From the NCBI GenBank assembly GCA_024644505.1, contig JAHEHQ010000020.1:1-6187 (forward strand): a DNA stretch of 6,187 bases, read 5' to 3'. Each line of letters starts with the position of its first letter. Position 1 is the stretch's first letter. Origin of the DNA: Gammaproteobacteria bacterium (lineage in GTDB: Bacteria; Pseudomonadota; Gammaproteobacteria; Chromatiales; Chromatiaceae). The notes beneath the pieces are model-generated. The model ran no database searches and was not told the origin of the DNA. It was given only the letters and a program-made list of their open reading frames with translations. The position numbers were made by a program, and so were the translations under genes. Positions 1-6,157 of this stretch are shown piece by piece.

Positions 1-1
1 C

Positions 2-58
2 GTACTGGACTCCAGAACCGGGGCCAGGGAACCGGAACTGGAGCTGGAGCAAGAATGA
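2..58 (+). CDS. 3' end of upstream gene, probably gspK (partial)
   Basis: An open frame enters from the left edge and ends at TGA 56-58, giving 18 residues that finish in an acidic run (EPELELEQE). The stop overlaps the next start as ATGA (55-58), the usual sign of translational coupling inside an operon. In T2SS operons the gene just before gspL is normally gspK, the minor pseudopilin at the tip of the pseudopilus. The identity is therefore inferred from gene order only; the fragment is too short to carry a recognisable domain. Confidence 0.5.
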   Translation, partial: VLDSRTGAREPELELEQE

Positions 59-1164
59 TTCTGTCTTTGACCGGTATGGGTTCCGGAGAGTTCAAGTCCA
101 GCATCAAGGCGTTTCTGGACTGGTGGATAAGTGAGCTCACCGCGGTCGCACCGGGATTTATGCTTGGTTCAACCGGGAAAGGCGATAATATGATCCTTGT
201 CCTGCCGGGCGACAAGGAAACCATTTTTCTTCATCGCAAGGGACAGCACTGGCAGGAACTGGGACGCTGCTATCCTGAGAGCACCGCTGAAGAGGTAGCC
301 GACATCATCTCCGGTGCAGGTAGTGGAAAGCGGTATATTGCTGCCCGCCTTTCCTCGACTTCCGGCCTGCGCAGGGAGCTGAATCTCCCACTCGCCGCGG
401 AAGAGGATCTGAAACAGATATTAGCCCATCAGCTGGATACCTTATCGCCTTATCCTCCCGACGAGGTGTATTTCGATTACAGGGTGACAGGGAAGGATCC
501 CAAGAAAAACAGTCTGAAAGTAGAACTTTTCATCGCGCCCCGCTCCACCGTGGACAATGCCGTCAAGCGGATGAAGAACTGGGGGCTCACGCCTGAATGT
601 ATGGATATCGAAAGTCTGGGGCAGTTGACGCCGCCACAATGCAACCTCCTGCCTGCATCCTTGATCCCGGAAAAGCCTCCCGCTTCCCTGTCAAGATTCA
701 ACAAATTTCTCCTGATCCTCAATCTGGTGTTGCTCGCCGCTCTGGCAGCGACTCACCTAATGGAACTCGCTGCTACCCGGGACAGGCTTCAAACTAAAAT
801 GGAAACGGCGAAACTAAAGGCAGAAGCAACACTTAAAATCAGGGATAAAGCAGACAAACTTAAAGAGGAGGCTGAATTCCTGAGCGACCTCAAAAAATAT
901 ACCGTACCCAAAATCGCGATTCTGGAAGAGCTGACCCGCATATTTCCCGATGACACCTGGCTTGACCGAGGGATACTGGAAGAAAACAGATTAAAGTTAC
1001 ACGGGCTCTCATCCAAGGCGTCGAATCTGCTTAGCGAAATCGAGAAATCTCAAATGTTCGAAAACGTCGCGTTCCAGGCACCCGTCGTTCAGGAAAAGCG
1101 ATTCGGCAAAGAACGTTTCCAGATCAGCGCAGACCTTTCAGCAGTATCGGGCGATGGCAATTAA
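55..1164 (+). CDS. gspL: GspL-like T2SS platform protein with PilN domain
   Basis: 369 residues. GspL spans the inner membrane and couples the GspE ATPase to the rest of the platform. Residues 1-210 form a short cytoplasmic actin-like part, with an amphipathic start (FLDWW, 20-24) and the family-like stretch QLDTLSPYPP (126-135) followed by VYFDYRV. One membrane segment lies at about 216-237. It is followed by a charged coiled coil (about 240-282) and a PilN/GspL ferredoxin-like domain, with LTRIFPDDTWLDR at 293-305 and FENVAFQAPV at 335-344. The ATG at 55 is chosen because it overlaps the preceding stop (ATGA) and leaves a normal N-terminus; the Shine-Dalgarno match (GGAG, 46-49) is modest. 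The Met at residue 8 is an alternative start. The gene overlaps gspM by 11 bp. Much shorter cytoplasmic domain than classical enteric GspL, as in Xps-like systems. Confidence 0.85.
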   Translation: MILSLTGMGSGEFKSSIKAFLDWWISELTAVAPGFMLGSTGKGDNMILVLPGDKETIFLHRKGQHWQELGRCYPESTAEEVADIISGAGSGKRYIAARLSSTSGLRRELNLPLAAEEDLKQILAHQLDTLSPYPPDEVYFDYRVTGKDPKKNSLKVELFIAPRSTVDNAVKRMKNWGLTPECMDIESLGQLTPPQCNLLPASLIPEKPPASLSRFNKFLLILNLVLLAALAATHLMELAATRDRLQTKMETAKLKAEATLKIRDKADKLKEEAEFLSDLKKYTVPKIAILEELTRIFPDDTWLDRGILEENRLKLHGLSSKASNLLSEIEKSQMFENVAFQAPVVQEKRFGKERFQISADLSAVSGDGN

Positions 1165-1744
1165 ACTTTCCAAATCCGGTCAAAGGACAGCGGCACTTCT
1201 GATGCTTCTGGGGGTTATTGTCGCTTTGTTCTCCGTTACGGTACTGCCTGTTCTTCTTGCCTCCTCAAATCTTCATGAATCAATTGATGACTTGGGCTTC
1301 CGGCTGCAGAAATATCAGAACATCGCATCGATGGAGGTTCCTCTTAAAAAACAGCTTACCCGCCTGGAATCTCAACAAGTGTCAAAAGAAGACCTGCTAA
1401 ACGGAGAAAGTACGGCGATTACCGGTGCAAATCTGCAGGAACTGTTCAAACAACGCGTCCAACAGTCCGGAGGTCGCCTGCAAAGCACCCAGATTTTGCC
1501 TGAATCCTATCAGGGCTCCCTGGAAAGGATTGCTATCAAGGCCAATTTCACAGGCAGCATAGAGGTACTGCAAAAAACCCTCTACAACATCGAATATCAA
1601 CAACCCCTCTTGTTCGTTGACAATATCGAAATCCGATCCAGAACGACCCGGCGGCGCAGCAGGAGGACGCAAACCCAGCCGACAGAGATGCTCACGGTCA
1701 CCATGGAGATTGCCGGTTATCGGAGAAGCGAGGGCCCTAAATAG
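1154..1744 (+). CDS. gspM: GspM-like T2SS platform protein (GspMb type)
   Basis: 196 residues. There is a short cytoplasmic N-terminus, one membrane segment at about 12-35, a periplasmic heptad-like region (about 40-75), and a periplasmic ferredoxin-like domain at about 85-190. The stretch PLLFVDNIEIRSR (151-163) is the typical late strand of the T2SSM_b family. GspM is known to bind GspL and to stabilise the L-E platform. The first codons overlap the end of gspL (11 bp) and the stop TAG shares its G with the next GTG start, so translation of L, M and the following gene is very likely coupled. An unusual arginine-rich run (161-171, seven arginines) interrupts the C-terminal sheet. Assignment rests on fold pattern, size and position, and is fairly sure. 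Confidence 0.82.
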   Translation: MAIKLSKSGQRTAALLMLLGVIVALFSVTVLPVLLASSNLHESIDDLGFRLQKYQNIASMEVPLKKQLTRLESQQVSKEDLLNGESTAITGANLQELFKQRVQQSGGRLQSTQILPESYQGSLERIAIKANFTGSIEVLQKTLYNIEYQQPLLFVDNIEIRSRTTRRRSRRTQTQPTEMLTVTMEIAGYRRSEGPK

Positions 1745-2472
1745 TGGTGGTAGGCAGGCAATTATTACTCTCAGTGGTGCTTGTTGCCGGTGTGTCTGTG
1801 ACTTCGGCACTCCTCTATACTGAATCGGTACCAGATCTTCAGATCTCCCTGACCTCTGAAGAAAGCACTTTTACCGGGTTGGAGCCTTCAGCGGCCACAC
1901 CGGAGACAACTACACCTTCACCCGGACTGGATGCGTTTTCCGAAGTTGTCGAAAGACCGCTTTTTTCAAGCACAAGGAGACCACAGCCTGTTTCGGCTGG
2001 GGATCCAAGCCCTGCTGTTGTTTCCGGCAAACCCGTTCAGAAGGATCAGTTTCTGGTCATGGGCATCGTCATCACCGGAGAGAACAAGGTGGCGCTGTTG
2101 AAACCCACCGGCAAAAGCAGCGACGTCTTCCGGGTCCGGGAGGGAGAACGGGTCCTTGAATGGACTGTTGAGTCGGTGACACCGGAAGCGGTCACCATCC
2201 GGCAGGGGGACATCACCGACACCCTGAAACTGAGTGACAACGTACTGTCTCAGGCGGAGAAGCGCCGCATTGCCCAGCAGCAGGCCCGTAAGGCGAAAAC
2301 CGACAATAGAAAAGCGGCAGCGCAGAAGAGAAGAATCCGGCCCAAGCCGACGATAAGGAAACCTGCCTCCAAAACTGCCGGTGTAAGGCGCCCGGCAAGC
2401 AAGAGGCCACAGATCCCAAGGCCGGTCATACGAGGCGATCCCAACGGAATCGTTAAAAAGCCAGTTCGTTGA
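1744..2472 (+). CDS. GspC/GspN-like T2SS protein with HR domain and long basic tail
   Basis: 242 residues, GTG start sharing a base with the gspM stop (TAGTG); GAGG at 1730-1733 is a well-placed ribosome site. A second GTG follows directly, so the start is uncertain by one codon. A single membrane segment or uncleaved signal lies at about 6-24, then a Thr/Pro/Glu-rich linker (35-62). The homology-region (HR) domain spans about 64-165: VERPLFSSTRRP (69-80), then a strand-rich part with MGIVITGENKVALL. In GspC and Xanthomonas XpsN this domain binds the N0 domain of the secretin GspD. Residues 172-242 form a Lys/Arg/Pro/Ala-rich tail with two near-copies of a PASK motif (207-210, 217-220); no PDZ domain follows. 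It is the last plus-strand gene, and its final 20 bp overlap the end of gspF. Whether it is called GspC or GspN is naming; I infer the GspC role. Confidence 0.75.
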   Translation: MVVGRQLLLSVVLVAGVSVTSALLYTESVPDLQISLTSEESTFTGLEPSAATPETTTPSPGLDAFSEVVERPLFSSTRRPQPVSAGDPSPAVVSGKPVQKDQFLVMGIVITGENKVALLKPTGKSSDVFRVREGERVLEWTVESVTPEAVTIRQGDITDTLKLSDNVLSQAEKRRIAQQQARKAKTDNRKAAAQKRRIRPKPTIRKPASKTAGVRRPASKRPQIPRPVIRGDPNGIVKKPVR

Positions 2473-3670
2473 TGCTTAGCAAGGCAAGCAGTATGGAGAA
2501 TATGATTCCGGCTATCAGAACACCGAGGGTGAGGATCAACAGCGGTTCCAACAGGCTGAGCATCTTACGCAGACTCTGCTGAACCTCTTTGTCATAGATA
2601 TCCGCGACATCCATCAGCATTTGATCGAGCCGCCCGGTCTCTTCCCCGACACGAACCATGTGACATGCCAGTTTCGGAAAGTGTCCAGCTTCCAACAGAG
2701 GCCCCGAAAGGGTTTCACCGTCCTTCAGACGCTCGGACACCGTCTTTATGGAGTTCGACAGAATGCTGTTGGTCAGCGTCTCCTTGACGATGGAAAGTGC
2801 GGATAACAGTACAACCCCATTGCTCAACAGGGTCGCAAGGGTGCGGCTGAACCGTGCAACCTCTATTTTTCGGACAAGATCCCCTATACCGGTCATCGAG
2901 AGTAACAGCCCGTCCCACCACTGCCTCGGTCCGGGGCGGGACATGAGCCGGGGAGCACCAAGCAGGATAATCAGCAGCAAAACCAACAGCGTCCACCAGT
3001 AATTCTGCATCCATTCCGCCATACCGATGACGATTCGGGTGGGCAGAGGCAGGACGGCGCCCGCTTCATCGAACATGCGCTGGAATTGAGGAACCACGAA
3101 GATCAGCAATAACGCGAGGGACAGCACGGAGACTGTAAGCAGTATCGCCGGATAAATCATGGCGGCGGTAATTTCGGCGCGAAATTCACCGGATCGCTCG
3201 AGATATTCGGCCAGCCTGTCGAGCACTATCTGCAGTGCGCCGCCGGCCTCTCCAGCCCGCACCATACTGACGTAAAGCTGGTTGAATACCGGACCCTGAG
3301 CCTCAACGGCATCGGCAAAAGAGGACCCTCCCCTGATCTCCTCAACCAACCGTATGAGCAGTTTTCTCTCCGCCTGGTCATCGGCCACCGAGATGAGTAT
3401 GGTCAATGACCTTTCCAGCGAAACACCGGCTCCCAGCAATCTTGCGAGTTCCCGGGTGATGATCGTCAACTGGGATCGTGAAATGGCATTTCCGGCAGAA
3501 AACAGCCGGCCCCGACGGATGCGCTTTCGCGCCGAGATCTCTTCGGCCTTGACCGGCAACTGACCGGCCTGCTTAAGATGGGCGATTACGGCTGCCTCGC
3601 TGGCCGCCTCCATTTCCCCTTCATCGACGGCACCGTCGGGATTCAGCGCCTTGTATCGGAAGACAGGCAT
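2453..3670 (-). CDS. gspF: GspF, T2SS inner-membrane platform protein
   Basis: 405 residues, the normal full length. GspF is the polytopic core of the inner-membrane platform and is thought to transmit the work of the GspE ATPase to the growing pseudopilus. The N-terminus MPVFRYKALNPDG is typical. Two T2SSF cytoplasmic domains are seen, at about 70-170 and 272-372, each with the repeat motif (MVRAGEAGG at 136-144; MVRVGEETGRLD at 338-349). Three membrane segments lie at about 172-193, 224-240 and 373-397. The ATG is preceded by AGGG at a good distance. It starts 12 bp after the gspE stop, so E and F are almost certainly one transcript. The 3' end overlaps the convergent gspC/N-like gene by 20 bp with no visible terminator between them. 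Confidence 0.95.
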   Translation of the reverse strand: MPVFRYKALNPDGAVDEGEMEAASEAAVIAHLKQAGQLPVKAEEISARKRIRRGRLFSAGNAISRSQLTIITRELARLLGAGVSLERSLTILISVADDQAERKLLIRLVEEIRGGSSFADAVEAQGPVFNQLYVSMVRAGEAGGALQIVLDRLAEYLERSGEFRAEITAAMIYPAILLTVSVLSLALLLIFVVPQFQRMFDEAGAVLPLPTRIVIGMAEWMQNYWWTLLVLLLIILLGAPRLMSRPGPRQWWDGLLLSMTGIGDLVRKIEVARFSRTLATLLSNGVVLLSALSIVKETLTNSILSNSIKTVSERLKDGETLSGPLLEAGHFPKLACHMVRVGEETGRLDQMLMDVADIYDKEVQQSLRKMLSLLEPLLILTLGVLIAGIIFSILLALLSINELAF

Positions 3671-3682
3671 AACAGGCCCTGG

Positions 3683-5368
3683 TCAGTACTGCCGGGTAAC
3701 CCGCAGTACCTCCTCGATGGTGGTAATACCGGCCATGGCCTTTCTGATACCGTCTTCCGACATGGTTACCAGCCCCTCTTCTCTCGCCGCCTTGTGCAAT
3801 CCCGTGGAATCCACCTTCTTGAGTACGAGATTGCGAATCGAATCGGACATCCGCAGAAACTCGTAAATACCGATTCGGCCGGTAAACCCCGTATCACTGC
3901 AATGTTCGCAGCCATGGGCCCGGTAAAGCGTGATATCGTCGCTTTCCGAGAATCTGGTGAGATTCATCCTCTCCACGAGTTCGGCAGAGGCCTTGAACGG
4001 CTCGCGGCACTTTTTGCAGAGTGTGCGCACCAGGCGCTGCCCCAAAACCCCGTTGACCGTGGAGGTCAGGAGATAATCCCCGACACCCATGTCCAGCAAC
4101 CGGGTAATCGCACCCGCCGCATCATTGGTGTGGAGCGTCGACAACACGAGATGCCCGGTAAGTGCGGATTGCACGGCAATCTCCGCAGTCTCCAGATCCC
4201 GCATTTCACCGATCATGATGATATCCGGGTCCTGCCGGACAATGGAACGCAGCACATTGGCAAATGTAAGACCGATATCCGCGTTCACCTGGATCTGTGT
4301 CACGCCGTCGATCTGATACTCCACCGGGTCTTCAACCGTTATGATTTTTCTCTCCCTGGAGTTTAGGTTCTTCAGTGCCGTGTACAGCGTGGTGGTTTTG
4401 CCGCTGCCGGTGGGGCCGGTAACCAGCAGTATGCCGTGCCGCTCCGACAGGGAATTCAGGACCATGTCGAGTGTGGCCCGGTCGAAGCCCAGTTGATTGA
4501 AATCCAGTTCCACCGCCTTGTGCTCGAGCAGGCGCAGCACGACACTTTCGCCGGAAAGCGTCGGGACCGTGGAGACCCGCATATCGATATCCTGATCCCG
4601 GATTCTCAGGCGTATTCGGCCGTCCTGGGCCAATCTCCGCTCCGCGATGTTCATATGCGCCATGATCTTGATTCGGGAGACGATGGCAGATGCCAGGCGC
4701 TTCGGCGCCGAGTCCACTTCGCGAAGCACCCCGTCCACCCTGTATCGTACGACGAGATTGTGCTCTGACGGCTCGATATGGATGTCCGACGCCCTCTCCT
4801 CATACGCCCGCGCGAACAGGGAATTAACCAGGCGCACGATAGGCGCCTCGCTGGCCAGATCCTTGAGGCGTTCTATATCGTCCTCGCCCTCATCGAGCCT
4901 GTCATCGCTGACATCGGCGATAATATTATCGATCTTGCTTTGGCCATCGCTGTACAGGGAATCCAAGGCCGTCTCTATATCCTTCTCCATCCCGATATAG
5001 AGCTTGACCTTCTTTCCCGACAGCATGCTCATTGCCTCTACGGCGTACTGGTCGAGCGGGTCTGCCATGGCGAGCGCTATGCTTTCCAGATCCTCACTCA
5101 GGGGAATGATCTTGGATTTCTTGAGGAAGTTTGTGGAGATCCTGCTGGTAAACAGGGGTTCGCTGGGAAAGTCGGACTTTTCAACCATGGGAAGATCGAG
5201 TTGAGTCGAGAGCGCCTTGACCCTCTCCTCTTCTTTTATCATCCCCAGCTTGATCAGGATATCCCCAAGCTTGTCACCCAACTCATGCTGGGCCTTGAGG
5301 GCACGAACCAGATTTGCCTTTTCCAGCAGACCCAGTTCGATAAGAATTTCGCCTAGTTTGTTGCTCAA
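3683..5368 (-). CDS. gspE: GspE, T2SS assembly ATPase with N-terminal MshEN domain
   Basis: 561 residues. This cytoplasmic hexameric ATPase drives pseudopilin assembly. N-terminal MshEN domain: two 24-residue motifs (4-27 and 33-56) with a 5-residue spacer, the arrangement known to bind cyclic di-GMP in MshE. N2 domain: ASDIHIEP (193-200), RYRVDGVL (208-215), QDGRI (248-252). ATPase: Walker A GPTGSGKTT (318-326), Asp box ITVEDPVEY (343-351), Walker B IMIGEMRD (384-391), His box TGHLVLSTLHTND (404-416). Four zinc-binding cysteines are present (C451, C454, C487, C490). All catalytic motifs are intact, so it should be active. The start is TTG, the only usable start between the in-frame upstream stop (5393-5395) and the MshEN motif; no clear Shine-Dalgarno precedes it. 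The close relative PilB shares this fold, but co-location with GspF, L and M favours GspE. Confidence 0.95.
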   Translation of the reverse strand: MSNKLGEILIELGLLEKANLVRALKAQHELGDKLGDILIKLGMIKEEERVKALSTQLDLPMVEKSDFPSEPLFTSRISTNFLKKSKIIPLSEDLESIALAMADPLDQYAVEAMSMLSGKKVKLYIGMEKDIETALDSLYSDGQSKIDNIIADVSDDRLDEGEDDIERLKDLASEAPIVRLVNSLFARAYEERASDIHIEPSEHNLVVRYRVDGVLREVDSAPKRLASAIVSRIKIMAHMNIAERRLAQDGRIRLRIRDQDIDMRVSTVPTLSGESVVLRLLEHKAVELDFNQLGFDRATLDMVLNSLSERHGILLVTGPTGSGKTTTLYTALKNLNSRERKIITVEDPVEYQIDGVTQIQVNADIGLTFANVLRSIVRQDPDIIMIGEMRDLETAEIAVQSALTGHLVLSTLHTNDAAGAITRLLDMGVGDYLLTSTVNGVLGQRLVRTLCKKCREPFKASAELVERMNLTRFSESDDITLYRAHGCEHCSDTGFTGRIGIYEFLRMSDSIRNLVLKKVDSTGLHKAAREEGLVTMSEDGIRKAMAGITTIEEVLRVTRQY

Positions 5369-5542
5369 GGGTAGATTGTCTATATCAAGTTGCTATTCGA
5401 GCTTTGCCCGTGGGTGCCCTTACAGAGCTTCAATTATGGCACTCTTGTTCAAATCTGTGCCACAGGCTTCTGGCCTCATACCGGAATTGGCCGCTTTTAA
5501 TGTTATCGAACCCACACGGCGTAACTTAAAACCATGAGGGCG
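5369..5542. other. Intergenic gap between gspE and the small upstream gene
   Basis: 174 bp with no gene. Besides the -10 candidate it contains no convincing terminator: a minus-strand AGGC/GCCT inverted repeat near 5464-5476 has only 4 bp and no following T-run. The 10-mer GCCTCATACC (5473-5482) recurs at 5858-5867 inside the long hairpin, possibly a repeat remnant or chance. Confidence 0.6.
5433..5441 (-). promoter_or_regulatory. Candidate extended -10 promoter for gspE-gspF
   Basis: On the minus strand this reads TGCCATAAT, which is TGn followed by a hexamer one base off TATAAT. No good -35 hexamer sits 16-18 bp upstream, which an extended -10 element does not strictly need. Transcription would start near 5426, leaving a leader of roughly 58 nt before the TTG start of gspE. 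This is a pattern match only. Confidence 0.3.
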
Positions 5543-5851
5543 TCACCCCCCCCCTCTCTGAAAATGAAGATCGAAGCGGTGCATGAACTGAACACGCTCA
5601 ACATCACTCAAGCCGGAAAATCGGAACTCCACTGATGTTTTCGGTATTCGTATGGCAGCAATACGCCGGTCCGGCATTTCCCGCAGGCGAATTCGTACAT
5701 TACCCCCAGGATGATGAATGGAAATGGTTTTATCGGCCAGCCGAAAATTTAAAGGGGCAATTGCGGCCGGGAGGGTACGCATGAACTCTCTATGGGACAG
5801 GCCCATTTCCCGGGTGAAATGTTCGGGTATTTGTTTGTTCGGAACTATCAA
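5543..5851 (-). CDS. Small protein of unknown function ending FQRGGG
   Basis: 102 residues if it starts at the TTG at 5851. A ribosome-like GAGG lies 7 nt upstream of that TTG, and an in-frame TGA sits just beyond. The alternative is ATG at 5806 (residue 16, MGLSHREF), which has no well-spaced ribosome site. No signal peptide, membrane segment or cysteine is seen. The composition looks like a real cytoplasmic protein: an N-terminal helix (LSHREFMRTLPAAI), alternating short strands from about 37 to 80 (KTISI, VRIRLR, IAAIRIP, SVEFRFSG), then a helix ending in HRFDLHFQRGGG. I have a vague memory of similar roughly 100-residue proteins in gammaproteobacteria that end the same way, but cannot name a family. 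The last three glycines are encoded by a run of nine G directly before the stop. It is codirectional with gspE, 174 bp upstream; a functional link is not shown. Confidence 0.65.
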   Translation of the reverse strand: MIVPNKQIPEHFTREMGLSHREFMRTLPAAIAPLNFRLADKTISIHHPGGNVRIRLREMPDRRIAAIRIPKTSVEFRFSGLSDVERVQFMHRFDLHFQRGGG

Positions 5852-5955
5852 GACAAAGCCTCATACCTGATGGCGGGTTTCGGCAGCAGGGATGCTGCCG
5901 TAAAGCCTGCACGGATGTATCCTCGGCGTCCCGCAGTCAGGTGTGAGGCTTTGTC
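5852..5955. repeat. Long imperfect hairpin with internal GGGA-loop stem
   Basis: Arms 5852-5877 and 5930-5955 (26 nt each) are inverted copies with three mismatches, one of which becomes a G-U pair in the plus-strand RNA. The outer 19 nt (5852-5870 with 5937-5955) match at 18 positions. Inside, 5881-5888 and 5893-5900 form a perfect 8-bp stem around the loop GGGA. No T-run follows on either strand, so it does not look like a terminator. The left arm ends directly at the TTG start of the small gene and contains its GAGG ribosome site. It resembles dispersed intergenic palindromes, possibly part of the repeat block that continues to the right. Confidence 0.75.
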
Positions 5956-5963
5956 AGGTAGCT

Positions 5964-6023
5964 CCGTCCCGGCCGTTCGTCCCGCTGCGAATGTCCACTT
6001 GACATTTTGCGGGGCCTCACCCC
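5964..6023. repeat. Imperfect 60-bp repeat, copy 1
   Basis: Aligns with 6098-6157 in the same direction, with three small gaps. Shared landmarks are CGTTCG followed by CCCG, AATGT-CACT-GACA, then GGGC and TCACCCC. It contains the stem 5990-5995 / 6001-6006 (AATGTC / GACATT, loop CACTT). The landmark order is the same in both copies, which argues for a real repeat unit and against chance. Confidence 0.6.
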
Positions 6024-6038
6024 TGTCGGGCGTTCGCC
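6021..6038. repeat. 18-bp direct repeat, copy 1
   Basis: CCCTGTCGGGCGTTCGCC, identical to 6099-6116, 78 bp apart. It contains a small GGC / GCC stem around GTTC. It lies at the end of the first 60-bp copy, so the block is built of interleaved units. Confidence 0.8.
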
Positions 6039-6065
6039 AATGGTCCTTTCACAGCATTTCTTGGT

Positions 6066-6077
6066 ACATGTCCATGT
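6066..6077. repeat. Short palindrome with GGAC loop on minus strand
   Basis: ACATGTCCATGT reads ACATGGACATGT on the minus strand: ACAT and ATGT pair around GGAC. It is short and could be chance, but it is another GGA-in-loop element in the same block. Confidence 0.4.
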
Positions 6078-6089
6078 TGCTTCGTCCCG

Positions 6090-6119
6090 GCCCGACATCC
6101 CTGTCGGGCGTTCGCCCGA
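6090..6119 (-). repeat. Two mutually exclusive hairpins, one with a CsrA-like GGA loop
   Basis: Hairpin A pairs 6090-6097 with 6102-6109, a perfect 8-bp stem. On the minus strand its loop region reads ACAGGGATGT with GGGA as the loop. Hairpin B pairs 6104-6109 with 6114-6119 (6 bp, loop GAAC on the minus strand). Both use 6104-6109, so only one can form at a time. ACA-GGAUGU in a loop matches the established CsrA/RsmA binding consensus core. No transcript is demonstrated. Confidence 0.45.
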
Positions 6120-6157
6120 TTAAAATGTGCACTGGACACTTTTATTGGGCTCACCCC
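6098..6157. repeat. Imperfect 60-bp repeat, copy 2
   Basis: Partner of 5964-6023, offset by 134 bp. At the place of the copy-1 stem it reads AATGTGCACTGGACACTTT. It can still fold in the minus-strand sense as AAAGTGT / ACATTTT with one G-U pair, so pairing is retained although the bases changed. Its left third contains the second copy of the 18-bp direct repeat. Confidence 0.6.
6099..6116. repeat. 18-bp direct repeat, copy 2
   Basis: Identical to 6021-6038. Here the flanks extend the symmetry, giving the palindrome TCGGGC-GTTC-GCCCGA at 6104-6119, which copy 1 lacks because it continues with AAT. Confidence 0.8.

Noticed and set aside
3578..4366. 262-codon plus-strand open frame
   Set aside because: It lies antisense to the gspE/gspF junction, whose products are unmistakable; its translation shows no domain pattern and it crosses two real genes.
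4778..5356. 192-codon plus-strand open frame
   Set aside because: Antisense shadow of the gspE N-terminal half; the apparent hydrophobic pattern mirrors the MshEN repeats on the other strand.
5420..5426. TGTAAG half of a GacA box on the minus strand
   Set aside because: The partner half CTTACA is missing at the expected distance.
5446..5464. Sigma-54-like TGGCAC word upstream of gspE on the minus strand
   Set aside because: The required GC dinucleotide 12 bp from the GG is absent (GA instead), so the -12 element does not fit.
5217..5537. 106-codon plus-strand open frame reaching into the gspE upstream gap
   Set aside because: About half is antisense to gspE, the rest is low-complexity Ser/Pro/Arg sequence with no ribosome site or motif.
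5852..5955. Rho-independent terminator between the small gene and the right edge
   Set aside because: The stem is long and imperfect, with a large internal part, and no T-run follows on either strand.
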